A DNA stretch of 64,000 nucleotides, taken from NCBI RefSeq assembly GCF_001922585.1, contig NZ_MRBS01000002.1, positions 496,001 through 560,000 of the forward strand, given 5' to 3'. Each line of letters opens with the position of its first letter. Positions within the stretch are counted from its first letter, which is position 1. Of this stretch, positions 34,609-42,719 are shown piece by piece. Origin of the DNA: Pantoea sp. 1.19. Its GTDB lineage: Bacteria > Pseudomonadota > Gammaproteobacteria > Enterobacterales > Enterobacteriaceae. A program made the position numbers and the translations under genes. The notes under the pieces were generated by a model. It had not been told where the DNA came from and made no database searches. It saw only the letters and a program-made list of their open reading frames with translations.

Positions 34609-34638
34609 AAAAAAAGCCCGTCGCTGACGGGCTTTTTT
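34609..34638. terminator. Bidirectional terminator between bamE and rnfH
   Basis: AGCCCGTC / GACGGGCT stem, three-base loop, with A run on the left and T run on the right, so it works for both converging genes. Confidence 0.92.
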
Positions 34639-34656
34639 CTACGCGCGGCGCGGGCA

Positions 34657-34944
34657 CTATTTTTTTGCCGCGCGCTCGGCGCGCAGACGGCGCAGCTCTT
34701 TTGGGTCGGCAATCAGCGGACGGTAAATCTCCACCCGGTCGCCATCATGCACGTCGTCGCCCAGCTTAACCGGTCGGCTAAAAATACCGACTTTATTCTG
34801 CGTCAGATCGATCTCCGGACGCAGCTGCAGGATCCCGGAAGCGGCAATCGCCTGCTCCACGCTGCTGCCCGCCGCCAGGGTCACCGTCTGCAAATACTGC
34901 TTTTCCGGCAGCGCATAGGCTACCTCCACGCGGATCTCAGGCAC
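34657..34944 (-). CDS. rnfH: RnfH family protein (YfjF, RatB)
   Basis: Ubiquitin-fold protein of about 95 aa, starting with GTG at 34944. Family pattern [14 protein letters not shown] and [19 protein letters not shown]. Basic C-terminus. Overlaps ratA by eight bases, as the pair does in E. coli. Function not established. Confidence 0.9.
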   Translation of the reverse strand: MPEIRVEVAYALPEKQYLQTVTLAAGSSVEQAIAASGILQLRPEIDLTQNKVGIFSRPVKLGDDVHDGDRVEIYRPLIADPKELRRLRAERAAKK

Positions 34945-35371
34945 GGTAAACCTCTTTCGCCCGCTGAGTAAACGCCTGCACCATACTGCTGGCCAGCTCT
35001 TTAAACACCCGGCCAAACGCCATCTCAATCAGCTTATTGGTAAACTCAAACTCAAGGTTCAGCTCCACCTTACAGGCGTCATCACCCAGGGAGGTAAACG
35101 TCCAGCCGCCGTGCAGCGAGCGGAACGGCCCATCCACCAGCTGCATGTGGATGCTCTGGTTACTGGTGAGAGTATTGCGGGTGACGAAAGTTTTGCTGAT
35201 GCCGGCTTTCGACACGTCTACCGAGGCGGTCATCTGCTGGTCGCTGGCATCCAGCACCCGGCTGCCGGTACAGCCCGGTAAAAACTCCGGATAAGCATCC
35301 ACGTCATTTACTAACCGGTACATCTGCTCGGCGCTGTAGGGAACCAGTGCCGAACGGCTAATCTGAGACAT
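34937..35371 (-). CDS. ratA: RatA, START-like protein (coenzyme Q-binding COQ10 type)
   Basis: 144-aa polyketide-cyclase/START-fold protein. In E. coli called a ribosome-association toxin, and in other work a ubiquinone-handling homologue of Coq10. Typical opening [25 protein letters not shown]. The ATG has a weak purine stretch upstream. Divergent from smpB. Confidence 0.92.
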   Translation of the reverse strand: MSQISRSALVPYSAEQMYRLVNDVDAYPEFLPGCTGSRVLDASDQQMTASVDVSKAGISKTFVTRNTLTSNQSIHMQLVDGPFRSLHGGWTFTSLGDDACKVELNLEFEFTNKLIEMAFGRVFKELASSMVQAFTQRAKEVYRA

Positions 35372-35543
35372 AGCGTTTCCTGTTAATCACGAGACGACAA
35401 ATAATAGCATTTCACCCCGCTAAACAAAAATTCCTGCCGTGCTACACTGCCTGCGCCGCGCGCCCATCCGCCCGGATCACGGCCCTCCCCGTCCGCGGTG
35501 AGGGATGCGTTTATTTTTTGCATCACGTATACTAAGCCGCACT

Positions 35544-36026
35544 ATGACAAAGAAAAAAGCACATAAACCCGGTTCCGCGACCATTGCGCAAAACAAACGT
35601 GCCCGTCACGAATACTTCATTGAGGAAGAGTTCGAGGCCGGGCTGTCACTGCAGGGGTGGGAAGTCAAATCCATGCGCGCAGGCAAGGCCAACATCAGCG
35701 ACAGCTATATCCTGCTGCGCGACGGTGAAGCTTACCTGTTTGGCGCCACCATTCAGCCACTGTTGGGGGCCTCGACCCACGTGGTCTGCGATCCCACCCG
35801 CAACCGCAAGCTGCTGCTCAAGCAGCGCGAGCTCGACTCGCTGTACGGCCGCGTTAACCGCGAAGGCTATACCGTGGTCGCGCTGTCGCTGTACTGGAAA
35901 AACGCCTGGGCCAAGCTGAAAATCGGCGTGGCGAAGGGTAAAAAAGAGCACGACAAGCGCGACGACATCAAAGATCGCGAGTGGAAGCTCGACAAAGCGC
36001 GGATCATGAAACACGCTAATCGCTAA
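35544..36026 (+). CDS. smpB: SsrA-binding protein SmpB
   Basis: Binds tmRNA and brings it to stalled ribosomes. ATG at 35544 gives 160 aa. OB fold with [22 protein letters not shown]; Lys-rich C-tail that enters the mRNA channel ([14 protein letters not shown]). Directly upstream of its partner ssrA. Confidence 0.97.
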   Translation: MTKKKAHKPGSATIAQNKRARHEYFIEEEFEAGLSLQGWEVKSMRAGKANISDSYILLRDGEAYLFGATIQPLLGASTHVVCDPTRNRKLLLKQRELDSLYGRVNREGYTVVALSLYWKNAWAKLKIGVAKGKKEHDKRDDIKDREWKLDKARIMKHANR

Positions 36027-36073
36027 GCCGCTGGCGTAGCGAGACGTTTTTCTGTATACTGCGAAAACTACTT

Positions 36074-36437
36074 GGGGCTGATTCTGGATTCGACGGGATT
36101 TGCGAAGCCCAAGGAGCATGCCGAGGGGCGGTTGGCCTCGTAAAAAGCCGCAAAAAAATAGTCGCAAACGACGAAAACTACGCTTTAGCAGCTTAATAAC
36201 CTGCTTAGAGCCCTCTCTCCCTAGCCTCCGCTCTTAGGACGGGGATCAAGAGAGGTCAAACCCAAAAGAGATCGCGTGGAGGCCCTGCCTGGGGTTGAAG
36301 CGTTAAACCTAATCAGGCTAGTTTGTCAGTAGCGTGTCCGTCCGCAGCTGGCCGGCGAATGTAAAGACTGGACTAAGCATGTAGTGCCGACGGTGTAGTA
36401 ATTTCGGACGCGGGTTCAACTCCCGCCAGCTCCACCA
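36074..36437 (+). ncRNA. ssrA: tmRNA
   Basis: Transfer-messenger RNA of 364 nt. The 5' end GGGGCTGATTCTGGATTCGA pairs with the 3' acceptor part ending in CCA (36435-36437). The tag reading frame at 36164-36193 encodes ANDENYALAA followed by TAATAA, as in E. coli. The 3' end is the attachment site of the island that follows. Confidence 0.98.
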
Positions 36438-36480
36438 AAATTCTCCATCGGTGATTACCAGAGTCATCCGATGAAGTCCT

Positions 36481-36621
36481 GAGAGCCCGCACGGCACAAG
36501 CCCTGCGGGCTTTTTTGTGCCTTCAATTTGTCCCGCGAAGTCTGATGCCAACTAATTAAATCCGAACCTTTTAGGCACCTTGTTAGGCACCTCATAAAGC
36601 TTTATTGTTTTTGAGGTGCCT
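36481..36621 (+). repeat. Left copy of att-proximal / int-leader repeat, with ssrA terminator
   Basis: 141 bp that align without gaps to 48430-48570 (offset 11949). The start is a terminator for ssrA (AGCCCGCA / TGCGGGCT, T6). The end holds three integrase-arm-like elements, AGGCACC at 36573 and 36585 and the inverted GAGGTGCCT at 36613-36621; the last two make a perfect 12-bp inverted repeat. The integrase gene begins 20 bp later. Confidence 0.85.
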
Positions 36622-36641
36622 AAAACTATGGAAACCCGGCA

Positions 36642-37883
36642 ATGGCAAGACAAACCAAACCTCTATCCGTTAAAGAAATCGAATCTGCTAAACCCAAGGA
36701 AGCGGACTACGTTCTCTATGATGGCGATGGCCTTGAGCTACTCATCAAATCCAGCGGGAGTAAAATCTGGCAGTTTCGCTACATTCGCCCTGTCACCAAG
36801 AAACGTGCGAAGAAGAGCATCGGCCCCTACCCGTCAGTTACCCTTGCCGATGCCAGAAACTATAGGGCAGAGTCTCGCTCTCTCCTGGCGAAACAAATCG
36901 ACCCACAGGAACATCAGCAAGAACAACTTCGCAGTTCGCTTGAAGCTAATACCAATACTTTCCAACTCGTAGCTGAACGTTGGTGGAATGTGAAGAAAGC
37001 CAGTGTGACCGAGGACTATGCCGACGATATCTGGCGCTCTCTTGAAAGAGATGTCTTTTCTGCAATTGGCGACATTAGCGTTACAGATATTAAAGCACCC
37101 ACACTGGTTCAGGCCGTCCAACCGGTTCAAGCCAGAGGAGCACTGGAAACCGTTCGTCGCCTGTGCCAGCGCATTAATGAGGTCATGATCTATGCCCAAA
37201 ACACAGGGCTGATTGATGCTGTTCCCAGCGTTAATATCGGTAAAGCCTTTGAGAAGCCGCAGAAGAAGAACATGCCAAGCATTCGACCGGATCAGCTACC
37301 TCAATTGATGCAGACGATGCGTACGGCCAGCATTAGCCTTTCAACACGATGCCTGTTCATGTGGCAACTTCTTACCATCACCCGCCCTGCCGAAGCGGCT
37401 GAAGCTCGTTGGGAAGAGGTAGACATGGAAGCGCGAGAGTGGAAGATTCCTGAAGCACGCATGAAAATGAACCGCGACCATACTGTCCCATTGTCAGATG
37501 AGACAATCGCAGTGCTGGAGATGATGAAGCCGTTAAGTGGAAATCGAGAGTTTATATTTCCCAGCCGTATCAAGCCAAATCAGTCAATGAATAGCCAAAC
37601 CGTGAACGCCTCGCTAAAACGCGCAGGTTTTGGTGGAGTGCTCGTTTCACACGGTCTGCGATCTATTGCTAGTACTGCCCTTAATGAACAGGGTTTTCCA
37701 CCCGATGTTATTGAAGCAGCTCTTGCTCATGTGGATAAGAACGAGGTTCGGCGTGCCTATAATCGTAGCGATTATCTTGAGCAGCGCCGACCAATGATGC
37801 AATGGTGGGCTGACTTCATTATGGCTGCAGATAGTGGAAGTATTTTTGAAGGTGGGGTAAAGGGAATGCGTTTAGTGGGATGA
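36642..37883 (+). CDS. P4-type tyrosine integrase
   Basis: Site-specific recombinase of the phage P4 class that inserts islands at tRNA or tmRNA ends. 413 aa. N-terminal DUF4102-type arm-binding domain (DGDGLELLIKSSGSKIWQFRY), core-binding domain, and catalytic domain with Arg in TRPAEAAEARW, HxxR in SHGLRSIAS, His in LAHVDKN and Tyr in RRAYNRSDY. Complete by these marks, so the island may be mobile in principle. It defines the left end at ssrA. Confidence 0.94.
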   Translation: MARQTKPLSVKEIESAKPKEADYVLYDGDGLELLIKSSGSKIWQFRYIRPVTKKRAKKSIGPYPSVTLADARNYRAESRSLLAKQIDPQEHQQEQLRSSLEANTNTFQLVAERWWNVKKASVTEDYADDIWRSLERDVFSAIGDISVTDIKAPTLVQAVQPVQARGALETVRRLCQRINEVMIYAQNTGLIDAVPSVNIGKAFEKPQKKNMPSIRPDQLPQLMQTMRTASISLSTRCLFMWQLLTITRPAEAAEARWEEVDMEAREWKIPEARMKMNRDHTVPLSDETIAVLEMMKPLSGNREFIFPSRIKPNQSMNSQTVNASLKRAGFGGVLVSHGLRSIASTALNEQGFPPDVIEAALAHVDKNEVRRAYNRSDYLEQRRPMMQWWADFIMAADSGSIFEGGVKGMRLVG

Positions 37884-38188
37884 CGGCTATGAGCTTTGCA
37901 AAATTAGACTTGTGCTCCAAGCTGGGTAACAGCCTATTATTATTCATTTCAATATCAGCCTATTCATTCATTTTAACTATAAGTTAATATCCTAGTATCC
38001 GTTTCGTGCCATAAGACGTTATGGCACGTCAGATCAAATGTCTTAGAGCGCATGGTCTGCCTGGACGAGATACTTACACCTAATTTGCCACGCGCATCAT
38101 GGCATTGGCCCATCCAATGCGCATATGTGTAATTCTCAGTTGTGTTTAATACTCAAATTGATGTTTCGACCTCAGCAGGAGTTACCTT
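37884..38188. other. Intergenic region between convergent int and KAP gene
   Basis: 305 bp, AT-rich, no gene seen. It includes a perfect 10-bp inverted repeat with four-base loop (CGTGCCATAA at 38005-38014 and its complement at 38019-38028), placed between two genes that end toward each other. This is probably a shared transcription stop or stabilising stem; there is no clear U tract. Confidence 0.6.
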
Positions 38189-40528
38189 CTAGGAATCGAA
38201 AATGTCATGTGTTCTCAATCCAAGCCATTTTTCTAGATACCTAAGCAGCGTTCGCAGGGCCTCTTCGTGCTCGGGGAACTGGGCGGGATTAATCGCATCA
38301 CACTTGGCCTTCGCCACATCAATGCCAATAAAATCGTCAATTGTCTCTTTGTTGAAACTGTTGTACTGCGTGGAAACTCGATCATTATACGCATGGCTCG
38401 TGCCTATGCTCATAAGGCGTGTGACCATGGTTGCGAAGCCCAAGTCGGATTGAATTGCTTTCCTCACCCACTCTCGGGGTTCATCCATTGAATCTGTATA
38501 TTTTTCCCAGCGATAGAGCAGTGATAAGAGATCCGGTTCAGCCATCAGCGCATCGCCGTCTACTGCGCGGATCCTTATTAACCGCAACCATTCAGCTTTC
38601 ATTGCCCCAACGGTGTTGAGATCTAACGCTGGCTCGAAGGCTCTACTCTCACCCTCATTCCGATCGGTGGGATCGCTGAGATGGATCAGGATTGAGGCAA
38701 CGGATAGCGCTTCAGTTTTACGGAGAGCTTCAAGAGCCAAACCGCCTCGAACGTCCTCAGGAATCCGCTTCAGGTACCAACTTGTCGCTCGCCATGCTGC
38801 TACATATAACGAGTCGAAAGAGCCACTGCTCGTGCCTGCGAGTTTTTCAGCAAGTCCAAACATCCCTGGGAGCAGAACAGCAGCGTTCTCGGTTGGTAAT
38901 CGGTCGACGGATTCATCGAGCCTCGCAACGAGTGAATTCAGCAGCCCGTCAGCTTCGACGGCTGCGATTTCAGCAAAGAGCTCGTCCTCTGTCGCTGTTG
39001 CATCGAGAAAATCAACGAAACGGCGCTCAGATATTTCTCCGACCGTCGTCTGAAGCTCAAAGTAACGTGGGAAGTAGCGCGAAGTGCATACTCGTTTCTC
39101 CGTCAACCACCGGCGATGGAAGCCATCTGCATAGTTTGTCCCCCCATACGCCCATTCGAGTGGAGGAAATAAGTCTTTAAGCGCATCACAAATGATATTG
39201 CGGCGCTCTTCTGAGACGATCTCAAGAAGCTCCTTAGCTGCTGCTTGGTCCACCTTCCGTCGGCCATCACGGGAGAAGCGTCCTTCCTGGAGAACCAATC
39301 CTCTCTCACTGAACAGTGCATCGTGGAGGCCAGGTTCGAAGACCCGGAGTGTTTCCAGAAGAATGAAGTCTACAATGTTCACCTCGAACACGTCGCCGAC
39401 CACATGCAGGGGCATATGTACAGCAATGGATGAGATGAGACGACGCGCATCGCGCATGTTGCGAAGCAGGGGCTGAATGCAGCCAATGCAAGCGTTACCC
39501 CAGCGTCTCTGAGAGAACCCGTTGGCCTCAGTCGCGTATGGGCCCGCTATTTCAGAGAGTTCTTCCTCGAACATACGATGCACGAAAGATGTCGGTACGG
39601 CTGGTAAATCAAAGTTAGCCTGCACGATCTTTTCAAGGAAGGCACGACCGTCGTTGTCTGCAACCGGATCTAGCGCTCGCTCTACGATACTGGGCTGGAA
39701 CAGAAGCACAAAAACAATATTCGGTAGATTAGCATTCGCCTTTACCTGCCGAAGCAGCATCCTGATCTGCTCAGGTTCGAGCCGGTCAATATCGTCGACG
39801 AAGACAACCAGCGGCCGGTCAAGTTCGCGAAGACGAGCCTCAAGCGCTCTGCGTACCTTGTCGAGAGACTCGCCGCTATGGTCACGCCCGAGATACGATA
39901 GTACGCGTCCCAGAAGAGGTACTCCGACCGAGAGAAAGGCAAGAATAGCCGCAACCTTTGCAACTGTCGGAAGGTCATATCCAATAGCCGAAGCGATCGC
40001 TATAACCGAGGCATTTGTGAGAACTGTTGAGATTAGAAGGCTTGAACTCCCAGCCTCTTTAAGAGGCTTACTGACCCCGGTAAGGATCGCTCCGTAGCGT
40101 CGCAGTGCTTCGGCACGTTCGAGCGCAGCCTTCGAATGCTCGCCTCCCAAGCGATCTGCTATCTGGCCAAATAGCGCGCGGGCGATTGCGTCGCCGTCTC
40201 CCCATTGCCATGGGTTAAAGTCGAGCCAGTCCGCTCCACTGCTCTTGGCATCAAGCCGTTCGGTGATGAGGTTTTTCAGTGATGATTTGCCGAAGCCCCA
40301 TCCCCCACGAATAGCGAACACTCGGCCTTCGCGCAAACTAAGCTCCGAAAGCACGTCGGCTATACGAGCCGCGAATCCGGACCTTCTAAGGCGATCTTCG
40401 GATGCTGTTCGAATCGGCGCTTCAGCCCCAATCCCTCCGTCCGGCTGCTCGTTCCTTACCATATTTGCATTAGGCTTCGCGCGACGGCGAGCACGCCATG
40501 CCGCCAGACGGAACAACAGCTTACTCAT
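38189..40528 (-). CDS. KAP-family P-loop NTPase
   Basis: Large NTPase of the KAP class (named from Kidins220/ARMS and PifA), often membrane-linked and, in bacteria, met in plasmid and phage exclusion. 779 aa. Walker A GGWGFGKSS at 75-83, a DFNPWQWGDGD motif shortly after, a two-segment hydrophobic insert at about 163-212 expected to enter the membrane, Walker B VVFVDDIDRLEP at about 243-254, and a long helical C-terminal half without recognised domain. GC content is lower than the core genes. It is transcribed away from the reverse-transcriptase cluster, so the two may be separate cargo. Target unknown. Confidence 0.8.
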   Translation of the reverse strand: MSKLLFRLAAWRARRRAKPNANMVRNEQPDGGIGAEAPIRTASEDRLRRSGFAARIADVLSELSLREGRVFAIRGGWGFGKSSLKNLITERLDAKSSGADWLDFNPWQWGDGDAIARALFGQIADRLGGEHSKAALERAEALRRYGAILTGVSKPLKEAGSSSLLISTVLTNASVIAIASAIGYDLPTVAKVAAILAFLSVGVPLLGRVLSYLGRDHSGESLDKVRRALEARLRELDRPLVVFVDDIDRLEPEQIRMLLRQVKANANLPNIVFVLLFQPSIVERALDPVADNDGRAFLEKIVQANFDLPAVPTSFVHRMFEEELSEIAGPYATEANGFSQRRWGNACIGCIQPLLRNMRDARRLISSIAVHMPLHVVGDVFEVNIVDFILLETLRVFEPGLHDALFSERGLVLQEGRFSRDGRRKVDQAAAKELLEIVSEERRNIICDALKDLFPPLEWAYGGTNYADGFHRRWLTEKRVCTSRYFPRYFELQTTVGEISERRFVDFLDATATEDELFAEIAAVEADGLLNSLVARLDESVDRLPTENAAVLLPGMFGLAEKLAGTSSGSFDSLYVAAWRATSWYLKRIPEDVRGGLALEALRKTEALSVASILIHLSDPTDRNEGESRAFEPALDLNTVGAMKAEWLRLIRIRAVDGDALMAEPDLLSLLYRWEKYTDSMDEPREWVRKAIQSDLGFATMVTRLMSIGTSHAYNDRVSTQYNSFNKETIDDFIGIDVAKAKCDAINPAQFPEHEEALRTLLRYLEKWLGLRTHDIFDS

Positions 40529-40741
40529 CGCACACCATCTCCCAAAAATGCATGTATCAATCGTCCTATTGTCAGAAGCTTCACTGGTTCACAGACAGAG
40601 CAAGTTAATGCCCGTTCGAGCCTTGTCTGCACAAGTTCAACTTACTTACGTAAGCAAACTGAAGGGGACCCGCTGCAAACGCAAGCCAGTATAGCGGTTC
40701 TGTCTACTCAACATGAAGCCGCAGATAAAAGGTGTACTGAA

Positions 40742-40782
40742 TTGGCAATATAATTTCACTATCAGTGAAATTATATTGCCAA
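40742..40782. repeat. Perfect 19-bp inverted repeat
   Basis: Arms at 40742-40760 and 40764-40782 are exact complements with only ATC between. It is AT-rich and lies in the 618-bp gap between the KAP gene and the 79-aa gene, upstream of the candidate ncRNA. It may be an operator for the XRE protein at 41438 or a hairpin at the start of the transcript. Not terminator-like (no U tract). Confidence 0.85.
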
Positions 40783-40858
40783 ATATCGAAAAGAATGCTT
40801 TACTTATCACAGGTCAGGCGTTCCGCCTGAGCTGTGTTCTTTAAAATGATTGTTCTCA

Positions 40859-41111
40859 TCGTAACAGCGAAGGTCTAGCGTAATTGCCTGTTTACCAGGC
40901 CGCTCCTTCATCCGGTGTTGGAGATTTGACGGGCAGACTAGCGTCATCGGTCAGTCTGAAGCACGTTTGTCATGATGGTGATTTGTAGCCAGTCGCGATA
41001 CGCGGCTACTAGGCAACTGCACTATCGGAATTAACGGGGCTTCATCGTCGCGAAGACTGGTGTTGGGCTTGCGCATCGGGTTGGCTCCTTTCGGCCATCG
41101 CCTTGTTACGG
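40859..41111 (+). ncRNA. Candidate retron msr-msd RNA
   Basis: The region upstream of the retron-type RT cluster is rich in stems. A long imperfect hairpin spans 40957-41044: TGAAGC/GCTTCA, CGTT/AACG, GAT(G)GTG/CAC(T)ATC and GTAGCC/GGCTAC from base to tip, as expected of an msd stem. Shorter hairpins (GCCTG-loop-CAGGC near 40886; CTCC..GGAG near 40903-40924) fit an msr. Candidate a1/a2 pairing is TCGTAACA (40859-40866) with TGTTACGG (41104-41111), and a possible branching G lies in AGC directly after a1. Read by eye only; the ends are uncertain. Confidence 0.5.
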
Positions 41112-41146
41112 GGCTTCGGCGTTTTGCCGATTCAAAGGAGAGCAAC

Positions 41147-41386
41147 ATGAATCACGATACTTTAAAGAACACCATCGCAACGCTTGAAAAGCTGCGCGAT
41201 GCTCACTGCAGCCAACTCGATGCTGGCGCTCTGGCAGAGCTGGAAGATGTATTGCGTCAGTTGCGCATACATCGTGACAGCCCGGTAAGAAGCGGGTTCC
41301 GGTTTGACGATATCGTCTTCCGGACACTGCGTATTATTGACGTTGTGGTTCGTCTGATCACAAACATTGATGATTGGATGAAATAA
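41147..41386 (+). CDS. Small helical protein of the reverse-transcriptase cluster
   Basis: 79 aa from an ATG with an ideal AAAGGAG seven bases upstream; a longer in-frame extension upstream has no RBS and crosses the ncRNA candidate, so I reject it. Predicted helix from residues 2-45 with LDAGALAELEDVLRQL, and a second amphipathic helix near the C-terminus, FDDIVFRTLRIIDVVVRLI. No motif for a known enzyme. It lies between the RNA candidate and the HTH gene and may be an accessory or toxic partner; role not known. Confidence 0.7.
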   Translation: MNHDTLKNTIATLEKLRDAHCSQLDAGALAELEDVLRQLRIHRDSPVRSGFRFDDIVFRTLRIIDVVVRLITNIDDWMK

Positions 41387-41437
41387 TGCAACAGAGCCAA
41401 GACGCAGCAGGCCCAATATTTATTTGCGGAGTTAATT

Positions 41438-41728
41438 ATGAATATCGGACAGGCTATCAAGTTATGCCGAACCAGAAGGGGAATATCACAGACGGATTTA
41501 GCTCGGAAGGCAGAATGTTCTGTTTCTTATCTTTCCATGCTCGAAAACAATAAGCGAGATCCGACGCTTTCAACCCTTAACAGCATTGCTTCTGCTCTCA
41601 ACATTCCTGTCAGCATTATTTTCTTTATTGCAGCAGAGGCCGGTGATCTTAACGGTATTGATAAAGGACTCCAGGGAGAACTTGCGCGTACTGCGTTGGA
41701 GCTGCTTAATGATTCACACTCCGTCTGA
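41438..41728 (+). CDS. XRE-family HTH protein
   Basis: 96 aa. Residues 5-62 form a Cro/C1-type HTH (AIKLCRTRRGISQTDLARKAECSVSYLSMLENNKRDPTLSTL). The tail is short, with no enzyme domain. Its gene overlaps the RT start by 20 bp, so the two are translated together. It may repress the cluster, perhaps through the palindrome at 40742, or be the retron effector; HTH partners are known for some retrons (class VI in the published scheme, as I recall it). Confidence 0.88.
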   Translation: MNIGQAIKLCRTRRGISQTDLARKAECSVSYLSMLENNKRDPTLSTLNSIASALNIPVSIIFFIAAEAGDLNGIDKGLQGELARTALELLNDSHSV

Positions 41729-42680
41729 CTCACCCTTCTATAGCAAACGACGCATCAGCTGTATGACAGCGTTATCAAAAGCGCTGAACATCTCTCCTAT
41801 CGAACTACTTAATCTAGCCAATCGTGCAGACCATATGTACCGACTCGCCAGTACTATCACTAAGCCTGACGGAAGTATGCGCCAGACTTGGGATGCATAT
41901 GCACCTCTAAAAAAAGTACAACGCAATATCAGGCGCAATATTCTTGATTACGTTGTTTATCCAACATATTTGACAGGTAGTCTGAAAGGCTGTGATTATA
42001 AAGTTAACGCATCATTGCACGTTGGCGCAACGATTGTCATTAACGAAGATATCACGCGTTTTTTTCCGTCAACTTCAACCGCAATAGTCCAAAGCATATG
42101 GCGGTATTTCTTTGGCTTCAGTCATGAAGTAGCTGAATGTTTGACCAAGCTGACGACCCGACAAGGGGAGCTACCTCAGGGTGCCATTACTAGTTCATTT
42201 CTGGCTAACCTGGCGTTTTGGAAAGATGAACCGGCACTGCAAGCCAGTTTTCGGGCAAGAGGAATAATTTATTCCCGCTACGTTGATGATATCGCCGTCT
42301 CGTCAGTAAACTTTCTTGATAAACCGGCTAAAACGAATGTGATAGCCTCGATTTATGGCATGCTTTCCAGGCACGGTTACCAGCCTAAACGAGCTAAACA
42401 TGAAATCAGAACATCTGGGCAACGGATGGAAGTTACCAAGCTTTCGGTGAATTCAAAACCTGGTATCTCTTCCGCTAAGCAAAGTCAGATACGGTCGGCA
42501 GTCCATCATTTGGAGCAAGCCATTCTTAGGGGCGAAATTATCGAGTTCGATAAGGGCCCTTATGCACAAACATTGGGACTAGTTCATTTATTGGCCAGAT
42601 TCCATCCTGGCAAAGCAAAAAAACTTAAACAGCGCTTGCTTGCTCTTAAGAGTGCGGGGCGCACGAATATATATACATAG
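41709..42680 (+). CDS. Retron-type reverse transcriptase
   Basis: RNA-directed DNA polymerase, 323 aa from the ATG at 41709, which overlaps the HTH stop. RT motifs in order: NAxxH in KVNASLH (100-104), a mark of retron RTs; catalytic D114 in INEDITRFFP; LPQGAITSSFLANL (155-168); YVDD (191-194) in place of the usual YADD; and the region-7 segment MEVTKLSVN (240-248), where retrons usually have VTG. Ends soon after a basic thumb, without endonuclease or maturase domain, which argues against a group II intron. It would copy the RNA at 40859-41111 into msDNA. Confidence 0.9.
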   Translation: MIHTPSDSPFYSKRRISCMTALSKALNISPIELLNLANRADHMYRLASTITKPDGSMRQTWDAYAPLKKVQRNIRRNILDYVVYPTYLTGSLKGCDYKVNASLHVGATIVINEDITRFFPSTSTAIVQSIWRYFFGFSHEVAECLTKLTTRQGELPQGAITSSFLANLAFWKDEPALQASFRARGIIYSRYVDDIAVSSVNFLDKPAKTNVIASIYGMLSRHGYQPKRAKHEIRTSGQRMEVTKLSVNSKPGISSAKQSQIRSAVHHLEQAILRGEIIEFDKGPYAQTLGLVHLLARFHPGKAKKLKQRLLALKSAGRTNIYT

Positions 42681-42719
42681 TGTAAGAACCAGGCAAAAAT
42701 TTTTTACTAAGGTGAAGGC

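Noticed and set aside
36318-36551. 77-aa minus-strand frame over the tmRNA 3' end
   Set aside because: Produced by reading tmRNA and its terminator backwards; no coding support.
41060-41146. 29-codon upstream extension of the 79-aa protein
   Set aside because: The strong RBS belongs to the ATG at 41147, and the extension runs through stems of the RNA candidate.
41709-42680. Group II intron as the source of the reverse transcriptase
   Set aside because: No maturase or endonuclease domain, no intron domain V-like hairpin near the gene, and the NAxxH motif points to retrons.
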